Source: Gammaproteobacteria bacterium
GTDB lineage: Bacteria > Pseudomonadota > Gammaproteobacteria > JADZEE01
Direction: 5' to 3'
DNA length: 60,638 nt
Assembly: GCA_020850735.1 (NCBI GenBank)
Contig: JADZEE010000087.1
Span: forward strand, 1-60,638
Made by a program: the position numbers and the translations under genes
Notes under the pieces: generated by a model
What the model was told of the DNA's origin: nothing
The model's input: only the letters and a program-made list of their open reading frames with translations
Databases searched by the model: none
In this document: positions 17,530 through 26,047 of the stretch, in pieces
Numbering within the stretch: position 1 is the stretch's first letter
Layout of the letters: every line of letters starts with the position of its first letter

Positions 17530-17988
17530 ATGCTCGCCAAAGTCCGACAGCTCATCAGTAACGCGCTCACGCAGTCCGATCCGGGCACCGGGACGCAGGA
17601 TCGCGAGCGGGCGCTGCGTCTGGCCACCACGGCGCTGATGCTGGAAATCGCGCGTGCCGACGCGACGGTCAGCGAAGTCGAGGAAAACGTCATCGCGGGG
17701 CTGGTCCGGCACGTCTACGGTCTGTCGGCAGCCGAAACCCGGGCGCTGACCGCCGCGGCCGATGCCCGCGCGGACGCCTCCGTGTCCTTGTACGACTTCA
17801 CGCGCGATCTTAATGATCACCTGTCACACGAAGAGCGCGTGCGCGTGGTCGAGTTGCTGTGGGAGGTGGCGAACGCGGACCGGCGGATCGACAAGTACGA
17901 AGAGTACTTCGTGCGCAAGATCGCCGATCTGCTCTACGTCTCGCATTCGGACTTCATCCGCACCAAGCTCAGGGTGACCGGCGGCTGA
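17530..17988 (+). CDS. TerB-like (tellurite resistance/Co-chaperone DjlA-type) acidic helical protein
   Basis: 152 residues, all-helical. The TerB pattern is clear in two acidic half-sites: 'LEIARADATVSEVEENVIAG' and 'WEVANADRRIDKYEEYFVRK', each with an Asp/Glu cluster that in TerB-fold proteins is proposed to bind metal. No signal peptide or membrane segment is present, so it should be cytosolic. Single-gene TerB proteins of this type are common in proteobacteria and have no firm function; resistance to tellurite should not be assumed. Confidence 0.8.
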   Translation: MLAKVRQLISNALTQSDPGTGTQDRERALRLATTALMLEIARADATVSEVEENVIAGLVRHVYGLSAAETRALTAAADARADASVSLYDFTRDLNDHLSHEERVRVVELLWEVANADRRIDKYEEYFVRKIADLLYVSHSDFIRTKLRVTGG

Positions 17989-18005
17989 TCCGGCCCGCGC
18001 GGCGC

Positions 18006-18473
18006 TCACACGGATGGCGCCTTGGCGGTGCGATCGAGCATGACGTCTATCAACTGGTCCTCCAGCCGCATGCGTTCGGCGAGCAGATCGGCCAGTTTGC
18101 CGAGATCGTCGGGCAGCTTCGGGTCCAGGTGAGCATTGCCGCGCTCCGCGTACCGGTCGACGAAATCGAGCGCGGCCTGAGTGGTCGTGCCGATGCGGGC
18201 GTACACTTGCTCGGCCACCCGCCGCACCGCCTGGCGGCGTTCCGTTCCTTCCGCTAACCGTTGATAGAGTCCGAAATGCGCGGCGGCGAGGTAATCGGTG
18301 AGCAGGCTGGTGAAATCCTTGAGGAGATCGGGTTGGGGCGCGTGGGGGAGGGACGATTCGCGTCCGGATGCTTTCCAGAGCAGGCGCAGCATGGCGTCAC
18401 GCTCGGCGAGCATGTGTTCGATCTGCTTGAGGCTCTCCTGGCGCCGTCGGGGCGTCTGTTGGCTGGTGCTCAT
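18006..18473 (-). CDS. rsd: Rsd/AlgQ-family regulator of sigma-70
   Basis: 155 residues. The helical protein matches Rsd/AlgQ around 'LLKDFTSLLTDYLAAAHFGLY' (in two parts 'LKDFTSLLTDYLAAAHF' and 'GLYQRLAEG') and at the end 'RMRLEDQLIDVMLD', in the usual length of about 155-160. Rsd binds sigma-70 region 4 and shifts polymerase towards alternative sigma factors in stationary phase; AlgQ affects alginate and siderophore genes in Pseudomonas. The presence of Rsd, AlgZ and AlgR within 5 kb supports a gammaproteobacterial origin. The promoter region is shared with the divergent kinase gene at 18590. Confidence 0.9.
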   Translation of the reverse strand: MSTSQQTPRRRQESLKQIEHMLAERDAMLRLLWKASGRESSLPHAPQPDLLKDFTSLLTDYLAAAHFGLYQRLAEGTERRQAVRRVAEQVYARIGTTTQAALDFVDRYAERGNAHLDPKLPDDLGKLADLLAERMRLEDQLIDVMLDRTAKAPSV

Positions 18474-18576
18474 GGGGGCAGTGTGCTCGGGTCGGGCGCG
18501 CCGGGGGTTCCGATTATATGCCGGGCGCGCCCTCGCCGGGGACCGTTCGGACCCGATTGTAAAATAATGTATCCGT

Positions 18577-18582
18577 TATAAT
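18577..18582 (+). promoter_or_regulatory. Consensus -10 element placing transcription start at the kinase ATG
   Basis: A perfect TATAAT ends eight bases before the ATG at 18590. Initiation would fall on or next to the A of the start codon, and no Shine-Dalgarno is present, so a leaderless message is predicted. The -35 region is poor. Confidence 0.5.
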
Positions 18583-18589
18583 CGCCCGT

Positions 18590-20047
18590 ATGCCTTTGGA
18601 AATTCAGGGCTATGACATCCAGCGCCGCATCGGTGAGGGCGGCATGGCGACTGCCTACCTGGCGGTGCAAAAGTCGCTCGGCCGACGGGTCGTGCTCAAG
18701 GTGCTCGATACCGGCAGCGCCGAGTCGCAGGAGACGGTCGAGCGCTTTCTGAACGAGGGGCGCATCGTCGCGGCGCTCAACCACCCGCACATCATCACCA
18801 TCTTCGACATCGGTATCGCCCCCGACTGCGTGTATATGTCGATGGAGTACGTCGAGGGCGGTGATCTCAAGCGCCGTATCGAGAACAGCGTGTTCACGCC
18901 GGCGCAGGCGCTCGATCTCGTCGTCAAGATCGCCAGCGCCCTGGACGTCGCGCACCGCAACGGCATCGTCCATCGCGACGTCAAGCCGGGTAACATCCTG
19001 TTTCGCAACGACGGCACGCCGCTGCTGTCGGATTTCGGCATCGCCAAACAGCTGTCCCTCGACCACGATCTGACCCATACGGGGATCTTTCTGGGCAGCC
19101 CCAATTACATGGCGCCCGAGCAGGCCAGCGCCGGTCCGATCGATGGCCGCGTCGATATCTACGCGCTCGGCGTCATCTTCTACGAGATGCTGACCGGCTC
19201 CAAGCCGTACCGGTCGGATTCGGTCGTCGACATCATTCTCCAGCACAAGCAGGCGCCGATTCCGCGCCTGCCCAATGGACTGGATCAGTATCAGCCGCTG
19301 TTCGAGCTGATGATTGCCAAGAACCGCAAGGATCGGTTCCGCGACTGTGCCGCGCTCATACATTACATCCAGCAGTTGCTGGCCAGCGGAGTGGTCAAGA
19401 CCACGGCGCAGATGACCGCGGCGCCGGATCTGGACATCACCGGCGAATACGCCGTGCGCCATCCGGAGATTGCGCCGGTGGAGGCGCTGCCCCGGCTGCG
19501 GCGCCAGCCACCCATTCACGGGGCGCTGGTCATTTTGCTGGTGGTGGCCGCCGGTGCGTTCGCCGGCCTGTACTATGCCGAGCCCTACGTTTCGGGTGAA
19601 GCGGCCCGGGAGGACCTTCCGCAGGCCGTTGCGCCGTTGCCACCACCGGTGGAGGTCGCGCCCGTGCCGGTGCCGCCCGGCGACGGCGCACAGCCCCGGC
19701 TCGAGGAAGTGGCGCAGGCGCTGGCGTGGCTGGGGCACAAGAGCCTGGAGGATTTCCGCCTGACCTCCCCCGCCAGGGACAACGCGCACTACTACTTCTC
19801 ACGCCTGCTGCAAATCGATCCCGGCAACGCGGCGGCGCGGCGCGGCATGGCGCAGATCGCCGAACGGTTCGCGTTCCTGGCCGAACGCGAGCTGGCCAAC
19901 GAACATCTGCCCCAGGCGCACAACTACATCGAGATCGGGCTGCAGGTGGACCCGGCCAATCAGACCTTGCTGGCGTTGCAGGGACTGTCGCAGTCGGGCA
20001 GCGGCGGCCTGCTGCACAAGCTCAAGAGCCTGTTCGGCTCGGGCTGA
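18590..20047 (+). CDS. Transmembrane Ser/Thr protein kinase with periplasmic repeat domain
   Basis: 485 residues. The cytosolic N-terminal Hanks kinase is complete: glycine loop 'IGEGGMATAY', Lys37 in 'VVLKVLD', catalytic loop 'HRDVKPGN' (D130), 'SDFGIAK' (D148), and 'GSPNYMAPEQ' in the activation segment. One membrane helix follows (about 310-330, 'LVILLVVAAGAFAGLYY'), then a Pro-rich linker and a periplasmic part. The periplasmic part contains one TPR-like unit ('LTSPARDNAHYYFSRLLQID', then 'IAERFAFLAERELANEH') and a short tail. The same unit is repeated three times in the larger kinase at 22355, so the two are paralogues. It probably relays an envelope signal by phosphorylation; substrates are unknown. 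Convergent with the DUF4124 gene, 12 bases apart. Confidence 0.92.
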   Translation: MPLEIQGYDIQRRIGEGGMATAYLAVQKSLGRRVVLKVLDTGSAESQETVERFLNEGRIVAALNHPHIITIFDIGIAPDCVYMSMEYVEGGDLKRRIENSVFTPAQALDLVVKIASALDVAHRNGIVHRDVKPGNILFRNDGTPLLSDFGIAKQLSLDHDLTHTGIFLGSPNYMAPEQASAGPIDGRVDIYALGVIFYEMLTGSKPYRSDSVVDIILQHKQAPIPRLPNGLDQYQPLFELMIAKNRKDRFRDCAALIHYIQQLLASGVVKTTAQMTAAPDLDITGEYAVRHPEIAPVEALPRLRRQPPIHGALVILLVVAAGAFAGLYYAEPYVSGEAAREDLPQAVAPLPPPVEVAPVPVPPGDGAQPRLEEVAQALAWLGHKSLEDFRLTSPARDNAHYYFSRLLQIDPGNAAARRGMAQIAERFAFLAERELANEHLPQAHNYIEIGLQVDPANQTLLALQGLSQSGSGGLLHKLKSLFGSG

Positions 20048-20059
20048 GCCCGGCGCCGT

Positions 20060-20587
20060 TCAGGGCGGCGTGCGGGCCGAGTCGATGACCGAGCGGGCGC
20101 GCGCGGTCTGCTGCCTGTCCCAGGCCTGGATGAGCGCTTTCAGGCGCGTGAGCTGCGCGTCGGTCTCGGTCGCCGCCGGCGCCGGTGTCGCGGCCTGCGG
20201 CGCCGCCTGCAGCAGGGCGTCGAGATCGAAATCCTCGCCGCCCGGCAGCAGCGCCTGCAGCTCGGCATCCGCGGCGGGCGCCGCGCCGTCGTCCGGCGCG
20301 GCTGCGCCGGCGGCCGCGGCGTAGTGCACATCCGCGCTGCGCAGCGCCTGCGCGCGCAAAGCGGCGCGTTCGTCCGTTTCCACGGTGCGCGCCGTGTCGT
20401 CGATGATCTGGCCGTTCTCGAACACGAACACGCGCGGGCCGGGGCGTTCGGTGCGGTACCAGGCGGGTGGCCGTCCGGACATCTGGGTCGTGCCGGTGCG
20501 GGCATCGATCCACTGGTACATCCGCCCGGCGCACACGGGGCTGGCCGCCGCGAGCAGGCACAGGGCGATCAACAGACGTTGCAGCAT
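20060..20587 (-). CDS. Exported DUF4124-domain protein
   Basis: 175 residues with a clear signal peptide ('LLIALCLLAAASPVCAG'). DUF4124 lies directly after the cleavage site: 'MYQWIDARTGTTQMSGRPP', the usual YxWxDxxGxxxxSxxPP pattern. The remainder is Ala/Pro-rich and low in complexity, with a helical end ('QLTRLKALIQAWDRQQTARA'). DUF4124 occurs at the N-terminus of many proteobacterial periplasmic proteins and may bind envelope components; no function is established. Convergent with the kinase gene. Confidence 0.82.
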   Translation of the reverse strand: MLQRLLIALCLLAAASPVCAGRMYQWIDARTGTTQMSGRPPAWYRTERPGPRVFVFENGQIIDDTARTVETDERAALRAQALRSADVHYAAAAGAAAPDDGAAPAADAELQALLPGGEDFDLDALLQAAPQAATPAPAATETDAQLTRLKALIQAWDRQQTARARSVIDSARTPP

Positions 20588-20838
20588 GGCGGTGGTGGCT
20601 CCGTACCCGGATGGCGCCGGCAGCTGTGAATGATCTCAGGATAACCCGCTAAGCACTTATGTAACAGGGGTAAAATCCCGCTGGTGCAGGCCGCAAATCG
20701 GGCCGGGACCAGCGCGCGCCGGAGGTGCTTCGAAGGCGGCGGCTCCCGGTGCATCGGCGCCTGTGGACGCGGACCGCGGGCCGTCGCCGTGCGCGCCGAT
20801 CCCTATGCTAGACTCGGCCCGCCACGCACGGACCTGCC

Positions 20839-21549
20839 ATGGCCCTGTTCTCCTCCCGCCGCAAACCGCCTGTGCTCACGCGCCTGTACAACCGCCTGGT
20901 GCGGGGCCAGTTCGCCCGTGACCTGCTCCTGGACCTGCAGCTCGAGGCCAAGCGTGAGTCGGTGGCTTACGTCAAGGCGCACATGCGCAGCGCCAGCGTG
21001 TGCGACAGCCGCGAGGCGCTGCATCGCCTGGCGCTGGAACGGGTCGAAGTCGACGGCCTGTACCTGGAGTTCGGGGTGAAGAAGGGCGGCAGCATTCGCG
21101 GCATCGCGGCGCGCACGCGGGCGATCGTCCACGGCTTCGATTCTTTCGAAGGCCTGCCCGAGGACTGGGCCGGTACGAGTCTGCGCAAAGGCAAGTTCTC
21201 GACCGGAGGCAGGCTGCCGAAGGTCCCGGCGAACGTCACGTTACACCCGGGATGGTTCGATGACAGCCTGCCCCGCTTCGCCGCGGAGCACGCCGGTCCG
21301 GTCGCGTTCATGCACGTCGACTGCGACCTGTATTCCTCGACCCGCACCGTGTTCGCGAACCTCGGTGCCCGGCTGGTGCCGGGCACCGTGATCGTATTCG
21401 ACGAGTACTTCAACTACCCCAACTGGCAGGAGCACGAATTCCGCGCCTTTCAGGAATTCGTCGCCGCACAGGCCGTGCGCTACGACTATCTCGGTTTCGT
21501 CGCGCGCGCCGGTTGCGTGGCCGTCAGGATCACCGGCCGCGGCGCCTGA
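20839..21549 (+). CDS. Class I SAM-dependent methyltransferase, TylF/macrocin O-methyltransferase-like
   Basis: 236 residues. The SAM site is 'GLYLEFGVKKGGSIRGIA' (motif I, E/DxGxxxGxS form typical of TylF-like enzymes), followed by 'VHGFDSFEGLPEDW', 'MHVDCDLYSSTRTVFANL' and 'GTVIVFDEYFNYPNW', where the acidic residues bind metal in TylF. Such enzymes methylate sugar hydroxyls in antibiotics or surface glycans. The basic N-terminus has no signal peptide. It overlaps the 3' end of the convergent VPLPA-CTERM gene by 20 bases. Substrate unknown; a glycan role would fit the sorted surface protein next door, but this is only proximity. Confidence 0.85.
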   Translation: MALFSSRRKPPVLTRLYNRLVRGQFARDLLLDLQLEAKRESVAYVKAHMRSASVCDSREALHRLALERVEVDGLYLEFGVKKGGSIRGIAARTRAIVHGFDSFEGLPEDWAGTSLRKGKFSTGGRLPKVPANVTLHPGWFDDSLPRFAAEHAGPVAFMHVDCDLYSSTRTVFANLGARLVPGTVIVFDEYFNYPNWQEHEFRAFQEFVAAQAVRYDYLGFVARAGCVAVRITGRGA

Positions 21550-22168
21550 ACCGCGGCAGGCCGGCGCCGAGCACCGCGCTGGCGAACAACCACCCGGCCG
21601 CCGGCAGCGGCACCGCGTGCAGTGCACCGCGCAGCACCAGATCGTCGATGCGCCAGGTCCCGCTCGCGGTCGTGGCGCCGCTGCCGGCGAGCGTGAACGT
21701 GACCAGGCCCGTGAGGGGCGCGCCGGCGAGCGGCTGGTCATGGACGCCGAAGGTGCCGCTGGTGGTCGCGCCGCTCGCGACCTCGGTACCCGCCACGGCC
21801 AGCGACCAGGCGGTCGGCCCGCTGGCCGAAGCGCGCTCGGCAAAGGCGAGACCCTCGAGCACGAGTGCCACGCCCGGCGCCACCGTCAGCGCGAACACGA
21901 ATGCATTGCCGTCGTGCCAGTCCTTCGCCGCCGCGGCTCGGCCGCTCACGCCGGTCAGATCGGTGATCGTGCCGTCGATGTCCGCCAGCGGGCCGGCGGT
22001 GATGAAAGTCGCTTCCGCGGCCGGCGCGAGCCGCAGTCCGCCCGCGCCGTCGTCGAAATCGTAGGCGAGGACGGTGGCGGCCGCCGCGTTGGCCGGACCG
22101 AGCAGGGAAGCGATGAGCAGACCAGAAACGAGCGGGCGGGACCGCGTCCCGCGGTGATTTGCGTACAT
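21530..22168 (-). CDS. Secreted protein with VPLPA-CTERM sorting signal
   Basis: 212 residues from ATG 22168, preceded by GGAGG nine bases upstream. The signal peptide is 'LVSGLLIASLLGPANAAAA'. The body is a beta-rich domain beginning 'VLAYDFDDGAGGL', with many Thr, Ser and Gly, and reads like a lectin-type or LamG-like sandwich. The C-terminus 'VPLPAAGWLFASAVLGAG' plus an Arg-rich tail is the tripartite PEP-CTERM variant VPLPA. In the family it is processed by an exosortase (EpsH/XrtA type), and such proteins accompany exopolysaccharide loci. No exosortase is in the window, so it must be elsewhere. The start and its ribosome site lie inside a 10-bp periodic repeat. Confidence 0.82.
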   Translation of the reverse strand: MYANHRGTRSRPLVSGLLIASLLGPANAAAATVLAYDFDDGAGGLRLAPAAEATFITAGPLADIDGTITDLTGVSGRAAAAKDWHDGNAFVFALTVAPGVALVLEGLAFAERASASGPTAWSLAVAGTEVASGATTSGTFGVHDQPLAGAPLTGLVTFTLAGSGATTASGTWRIDDLVLRGALHAVPLPAAGWLFASAVLGAGLPRFRRRGR

Positions 22169-22194
22169 TTCCGTGTACCTCCGTATCCATCCGT
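22155..22194. repeat. Four degenerate decamers ending in CGT
   Basis: TGATTTGCGT, ACATTTCCGT, GTACCTCCGT and ATCCATCCGT follow each other without gaps. The array covers the Shine-Dalgarno and first codons of the VPLPA-CTERM gene. Comparable CACGGAT-rich short arrays recur in many bacterial genomes. Function unknown. Confidence 0.5.
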
Positions 22195-22354
22195 GGATGC
22201 ACCCGCTTCCTGCGGGCGCTGATGTCCTTTTTACTCCCGCGGGCGCTGTGCGGCAAGCGCTTTCAGCGCGGTTGCCAGCGCCGGCGACGCGGCCGACAAT
22301 CGCAGGCGACGGACTGCGGCGCAGGCTGGTTGGCCCGCGCCTGGCCGCAATGCC

Positions 22355-25138
22355 ATGCCCGAACGCATACACCGTAATTCCCTCAAGCCCGACTACCGCC
22401 TGCACTGGTACGTGATCGAGCGGGTGATCGGTCAGGGTGGCTTCGGCATCACCTATCTCGCCACGGACACCAATCTCGACCGGCGCGTCGCCATCAAGGA
22501 GTACCTGCCGATGGAGCTCGCCGTGCGCGAGGGCGACGATTCGGTTTATCCCGCCACCGAGAAGTTCGGCGATCGCTTCCAGTGGGGACTCGATCGTTTC
22601 ATCGCCGAGGCACGTACGCTGGCGCGTTTCCGCCACCCCGGCATCGTGCGCGTGCTGTCCGTGTTCGAAGCCAACAAGACCGCCTACATGGTGATGGAGT
22701 ACGAGCGCGGGGAGAGCCTGCAGGAGATGCTCACGCGCCGGCACACGCTCGAGGAAGGCGAGCTGATGAACATGCTCATGCCGCTGCTCGGCGGACTGTC
22801 CGCGATCCACGAGGCCGGCTTCATTCATCGCGATATCAAGCCCGCCAACATCCTCATCCGCAACGACGGCTCGCCCGTGCTGATCGACTTCGGGTCCGCG
22901 CGCCAGGCGCTCGGCCAGCAGACCCGCGCGCTCACGAGCGTCGTCTCGCCGGGCTACGCGCCCTACGAGCAGTATTACTCCAAGAGCGACAAGCAGGGAC
23001 CGTGGACCGACATCTACGGTCTCGGGGCGACGCTGTACCGGGCCGTCAGCGGTCGCGCGCCGCTCGACGCCATCGACCGCAGCGAAGCGATACTCAAGGC
23101 CGAGCGCGACGTGATCGTTGGCGCCGAGGAGGTGGGCAGCGGGCGCTACTCGGCGCGCTTCCTCAAGGCCATCGACCATGCGCTGCAGTTCCGTGAGTGC
23201 GACCGGCCGCAGAGCGTCGCCGAATGGGTGGCGGAGTTCGGCGTTCCCGACGAATCCGAGACCAGCACCGAGATCGCGGTCGAACCGGACGAGGATCGTA
23301 CCGACTTCGGCCGCATCCTGAGCCCGGCGGTGGCTGCCGATGCCGCCGATCCGGACGCTCCGCCGGGCCGGCCCGAACGCGCGCGGTTGCGGCCGTTGCC
23401 GGTGTTGCTGTTGCTGCTCGCCGTCGCCGGCGGCGTCGGCGGCTGGTGGCTGCTCAGCGACAACGCCGCCGCCCGGCAGTGGCTGACCGGGATCAGGGTG
23501 GCGCTGCTGGCCATGCCCGGGCCGACTGACGCGCGCCGCGCGACGCCGGCGCGCGTGGCCGCGCCGATCGAGGAACTCGCTGCCGGGCTGGAAGCCGACG
23601 CCGGGCACGACGGCCGCCAGCTCGCCGCGCTGCTCGATCGCGCGCGGCTCGCCGCGGGTGCGGGTCACGTGCTCGAGCCCGAGGGCGAAAACGCCGTGGC
23701 GCTGTATCGCAAGGTGCTGGCGCTCGACGCCGGCAATGCCGATGCGCGCAGCGGACTGGCCGCGCTCGCCCAGGGACTCGCCGATCGCGCGCGAACCGCC
23801 ATCGATCTCGGCAATCTCGACCAGGCCGGCGAGCTGCTGGACGAGGCCGACGCCCTCGACGGCGGTGCTCACGAGGCCTTGCGCAGGACGCTGGTGCAGC
23901 GGCGCGAAACCGCCGGCGCCGAGCGCGCCCGTGAGAAGCTGATCACCGAGCATCTCGCCGCCGCGCAGGCGGCGGGGGCTGCCGGCCGTTTCAGCGGCGG
24001 CGCGGACTCGGCTCTGTCCCACTATCGGGCGGTACTGGCGCTCGCGCCCGGCGATGCCCGGGCCGAGAGCGGTATCACCGGGCTCGCCGAGGAGCAATTG
24101 CGCCGCGCCGCCCTGGCGATCGACGCCGGGGACGAGGCCGGGGCGAACGAGGCCCTCGCCGCCGCGGGCGAGATCCGCCCGGAGGCGGCGGGACTGGCAG
24201 ACTTGCGGCGCAAGCTGACCGCGCGCAAGACCGCGGCGAAGGACGCTGCGCGCGTGCAGCGGCTGCTCGCGGACGCGCGCGAGGACATCGCCGCGTTGCG
24301 ACTGACCGCGCCCGACGGTAACAACGCGGTTGAGCGGTACCGGCAGGTGCTTGCCATCGAGCCGGACAATCAGCAGGCGCACGACGGTCTGGTCAACGTG
24401 GCGGAACGCTACGTGTGGCTCACCGACCAGGCCATCGCGGCCGCCGATCTGACGGCCGCCGACCGCTACCTCAACGACGCGCGCAAGCTGGCACCGCGCG
24501 CGCCCGCAGTCGGCCGGGCGGCACAGGCGCTCGAGGCCGCGCGCGAGCAGGCGCAACGGCCACGCGAGGACGCCGCCGGGATGACGGCCGGGCGCCAGCC
24601 CGGGTCGCCACGCCAGCAGGAGGACGGCGATCGCGGCGCGGCCGAGCACACGCGCGGGCAGGAGGCCGAGAGTGCCGCCGCGCGCGCGGCAGAGGCCACG
24701 CGTCAGGCGCTGATCGATGCGGTGCCCAAAGCGGCCGTCCTGTACGACGGTTTCGAGGATCAACATGCCTACTTTGGTCTCACCCGTACCGATGTGCGGG
24801 CGCTGGTCGAGTCGCGCCTGACCCGGGCGGGTGTGCAGGTATTGCCGGCCGACCAGGCGCGCAAAGCGAAGAATGCGCGGCTCATCGAGGTCTATTTTCG
24901 CGCCAACCTGAACGAAACCACCGGCACCTACTCGTATGCGGCCAAGATCACGGCCCGCCAGCAGATGCGCCTGGCGTCCGGCGCCGTCGAGTTCTCGCCC
25001 GATCCGCTGTGGTCGGCGGGCGAGAACGGCGCACTGCGGGCGGTGGAGCTGCGGCGGCTGTACGACCTGTACGGGCGGCTGCTGGAACAGTATCTGCGCG
25101 AGCGCCCGCCCCAGGCGGCAACGCTCGCCCCGCCGTGA
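22355..25138 (+). CDS. Large transmembrane Ser/Thr protein kinase with three periplasmic repeats
   Basis: 927 residues. Kinase domain about 15-295: 'IGQGGFGITY', Lys in 'VAIKEYLP', 'HRDIKPAN', 'IDFGSAR', 'SPGYAPYEQY', and the helix 'WTDIYGLGATLYRAVSGR'. This is the PQQC/PknB-like group with 'GFGITY'. A single membrane helix is near 349-368 ('LPVLLLLLAVAGGVGGWWLL'). The periplasmic portion has three related units of about 100 residues ('ENAVALYRKVLALDAGNADA', 'SALSHYRAVLALAPGDARA', 'NNAVERYRQVLAIEPDNQQA'), each followed by a helix pair. After a charged linker an extra domain of about 130 residues starts at 'VLYDGFEDQHAYFGL', which I do not recognise. It lies 31 bases before an MscS channel gene. 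Sensor and target are unknown. Confidence 0.9.
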   Translation: MPERIHRNSLKPDYRLHWYVIERVIGQGGFGITYLATDTNLDRRVAIKEYLPMELAVREGDDSVYPATEKFGDRFQWGLDRFIAEARTLARFRHPGIVRVLSVFEANKTAYMVMEYERGESLQEMLTRRHTLEEGELMNMLMPLLGGLSAIHEAGFIHRDIKPANILIRNDGSPVLIDFGSARQALGQQTRALTSVVSPGYAPYEQYYSKSDKQGPWTDIYGLGATLYRAVSGRAPLDAIDRSEAILKAERDVIVGAEEVGSGRYSARFLKAIDHALQFRECDRPQSVAEWVAEFGVPDESETSTEIAVEPDEDRTDFGRILSPAVAADAADPDAPPGRPERARLRPLPVLLLLLAVAGGVGGWWLLSDNAAARQWLTGIRVALLAMPGPTDARRATPARVAAPIEELAAGLEADAGHDGRQLAALLDRARLAAGAGHVLEPEGENAVALYRKVLALDAGNADARSGLAALAQGLADRARTAIDLGNLDQAGELLDEADALDGGAHEALRRTLVQRRETAGAERAREKLITEHLAAAQAAGAAGRFSGGADSALSHYRAVLALAPGDARAESGITGLAEEQLRRAALAIDAGDEAGANEALAAAGEIRPEAAGLADLRRKLTARKTAAKDAARVQRLLADAREDIAALRLTAPDGNNAVERYRQVLAIEPDNQQAHDGLVNVAERYVWLTDQAIAAADLTAADRYLNDARKLAPRAPAVGRAAQALEAAREQAQRPREDAAGMTAGRQPGSPRQQEDGDRGAAEHTRGQEAESAAARAAEATRQALIDAVPKAAVLYDGFEDQHAYFGLTRTDVRALVESRLTRAGVQVLPADQARKAKNARLIEVYFRANLNETTGTYSYAAKITARQQMRLASGAVEFSPDPLWSAGENGALRAVELRRLYDLYGRLLEQYLRERPPQAATLAPP

Positions 25139-25169
25139 CGGCGGCGACGGACGGAGGCGGAGGGTGACA

Positions 25170-26012
25170 ATGGATGACGAGATCAGGGCACTCGGTGCGT
25201 TCACCGGACGGGTGATCGAATTCGGCGTGCAGTACGGGTTCCAGATGCTCGGTGCGCTCATCATCCTCGCGCTGGGTTACTTCGTCGCCCGTCGGGTCGG
25301 CGCACTGGTCGAGCGCCTGTGTGCCCGGCGCGAATTCGACGTCACCCTGACACGGTTTTTCGCCAGCGTCGCGCGGATCACCGTGCTCGCCTTCGTGCTC
25401 ATTGCCGCGCTCGGCAAGTTCGGCATCACGATCGCCCCGCTCATCGCCGCGCTCGGCGCGGTCGCATTCGGCAGCAGCCTCGCGCTCGCGGGGCCGCTGT
25501 CGAATTACGGCGCCGGGCTCGCAATCATCCTCGCGCGTCCGTTCAAGGTCGGCGACACGATCGCGGTGCAGGGCGCGTACGGAGTCGTCCACGACATCCG
25601 CCTCGGCGCGACCTCGCTGCGTACCGAGGACGGTGAAACGGTGATCATTCCGAACAAGGAAATCGTCGGCCAGGTGCTGGTCAATTCCTACGCCAACCGG
25701 GTCGTCGAGCTCCGTGTCGGAATCGCCTACGGTGACGACCCCGCACGTGCCGTCGAGGTGATCACCCGCGCACTCGCCACGGTGGCCGAGGTGGTGCAGC
25801 AGCCCCCGCCCCAGGTCGGGATCGGCGCTTTCGCCGATTCGGCGCTCACCATCGAGATCCGCTACTGGGTGCCGACCGCCCGCTATTTCCAGGTTCGCTT
25901 CGCCGCCAACGCGGTGGTGTGGCAGGCACTGTGTGCGGCCGGGCTGCGGGTGCCCGGTCCGCGGCAGGAAGTGACGCTGGTCGACGTGCGCGCGAGCGAC
26001 GCGGACGTGTGA
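25170..26012 (+). CDS. mscS: Small-conductance mechanosensitive channel (MscS family)
   Basis: 280 residues from ATG 25170, with a purine-rich ribosome site (GGAGGCGGAGGG). Three membrane helices: 'MLGALIILALGYFVARRV', 'ITVLAFVLIAALGKFGI' and the pore helix 'ALGAVAFGSSLALAGPLSNYG' (in two parts 'ALGAVAFGSSLALAG' and 'PLSNYGAGLAI'). The beta domain follows with 'RPFKVGDTIAV', 'GVVHDIRLGATSLRTEDGE', 'IIPNKEI', then the alpha-beta C-domain. This is the E. coli MscS size class; it releases solutes under hypo-osmotic shock. It lies 31 bases after the kinase and may be cotranscribed. Confidence 0.95.
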   Translation: MDDEIRALGAFTGRVIEFGVQYGFQMLGALIILALGYFVARRVGALVERLCARREFDVTLTRFFASVARITVLAFVLIAALGKFGITIAPLIAALGAVAFGSSLALAGPLSNYGAGLAIILARPFKVGDTIAVQGAYGVVHDIRLGATSLRTEDGETVIIPNKEIVGQVLVNSYANRVVELRVGIAYGDDPARAVEVITRALATVAEVVQQPPPQVGIGAFADSALTIEIRYWVPTARYFQVRFAANAVVWQALCAAGLRVPGPRQEVTLVDVRASDADV

Positions 26013-26047
26013 ACCGTGCGGCCGGTACGCCGGCGCGCGAGCGGGGT

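Noticed and set aside
21530..25264. Very long minus-strand frame opposite the large kinase
   Set aside because: Only its last 212 codons (from ATG 22168) read as a protein with signal peptide and VPLPA end. The rest mirrors the kinase gene.
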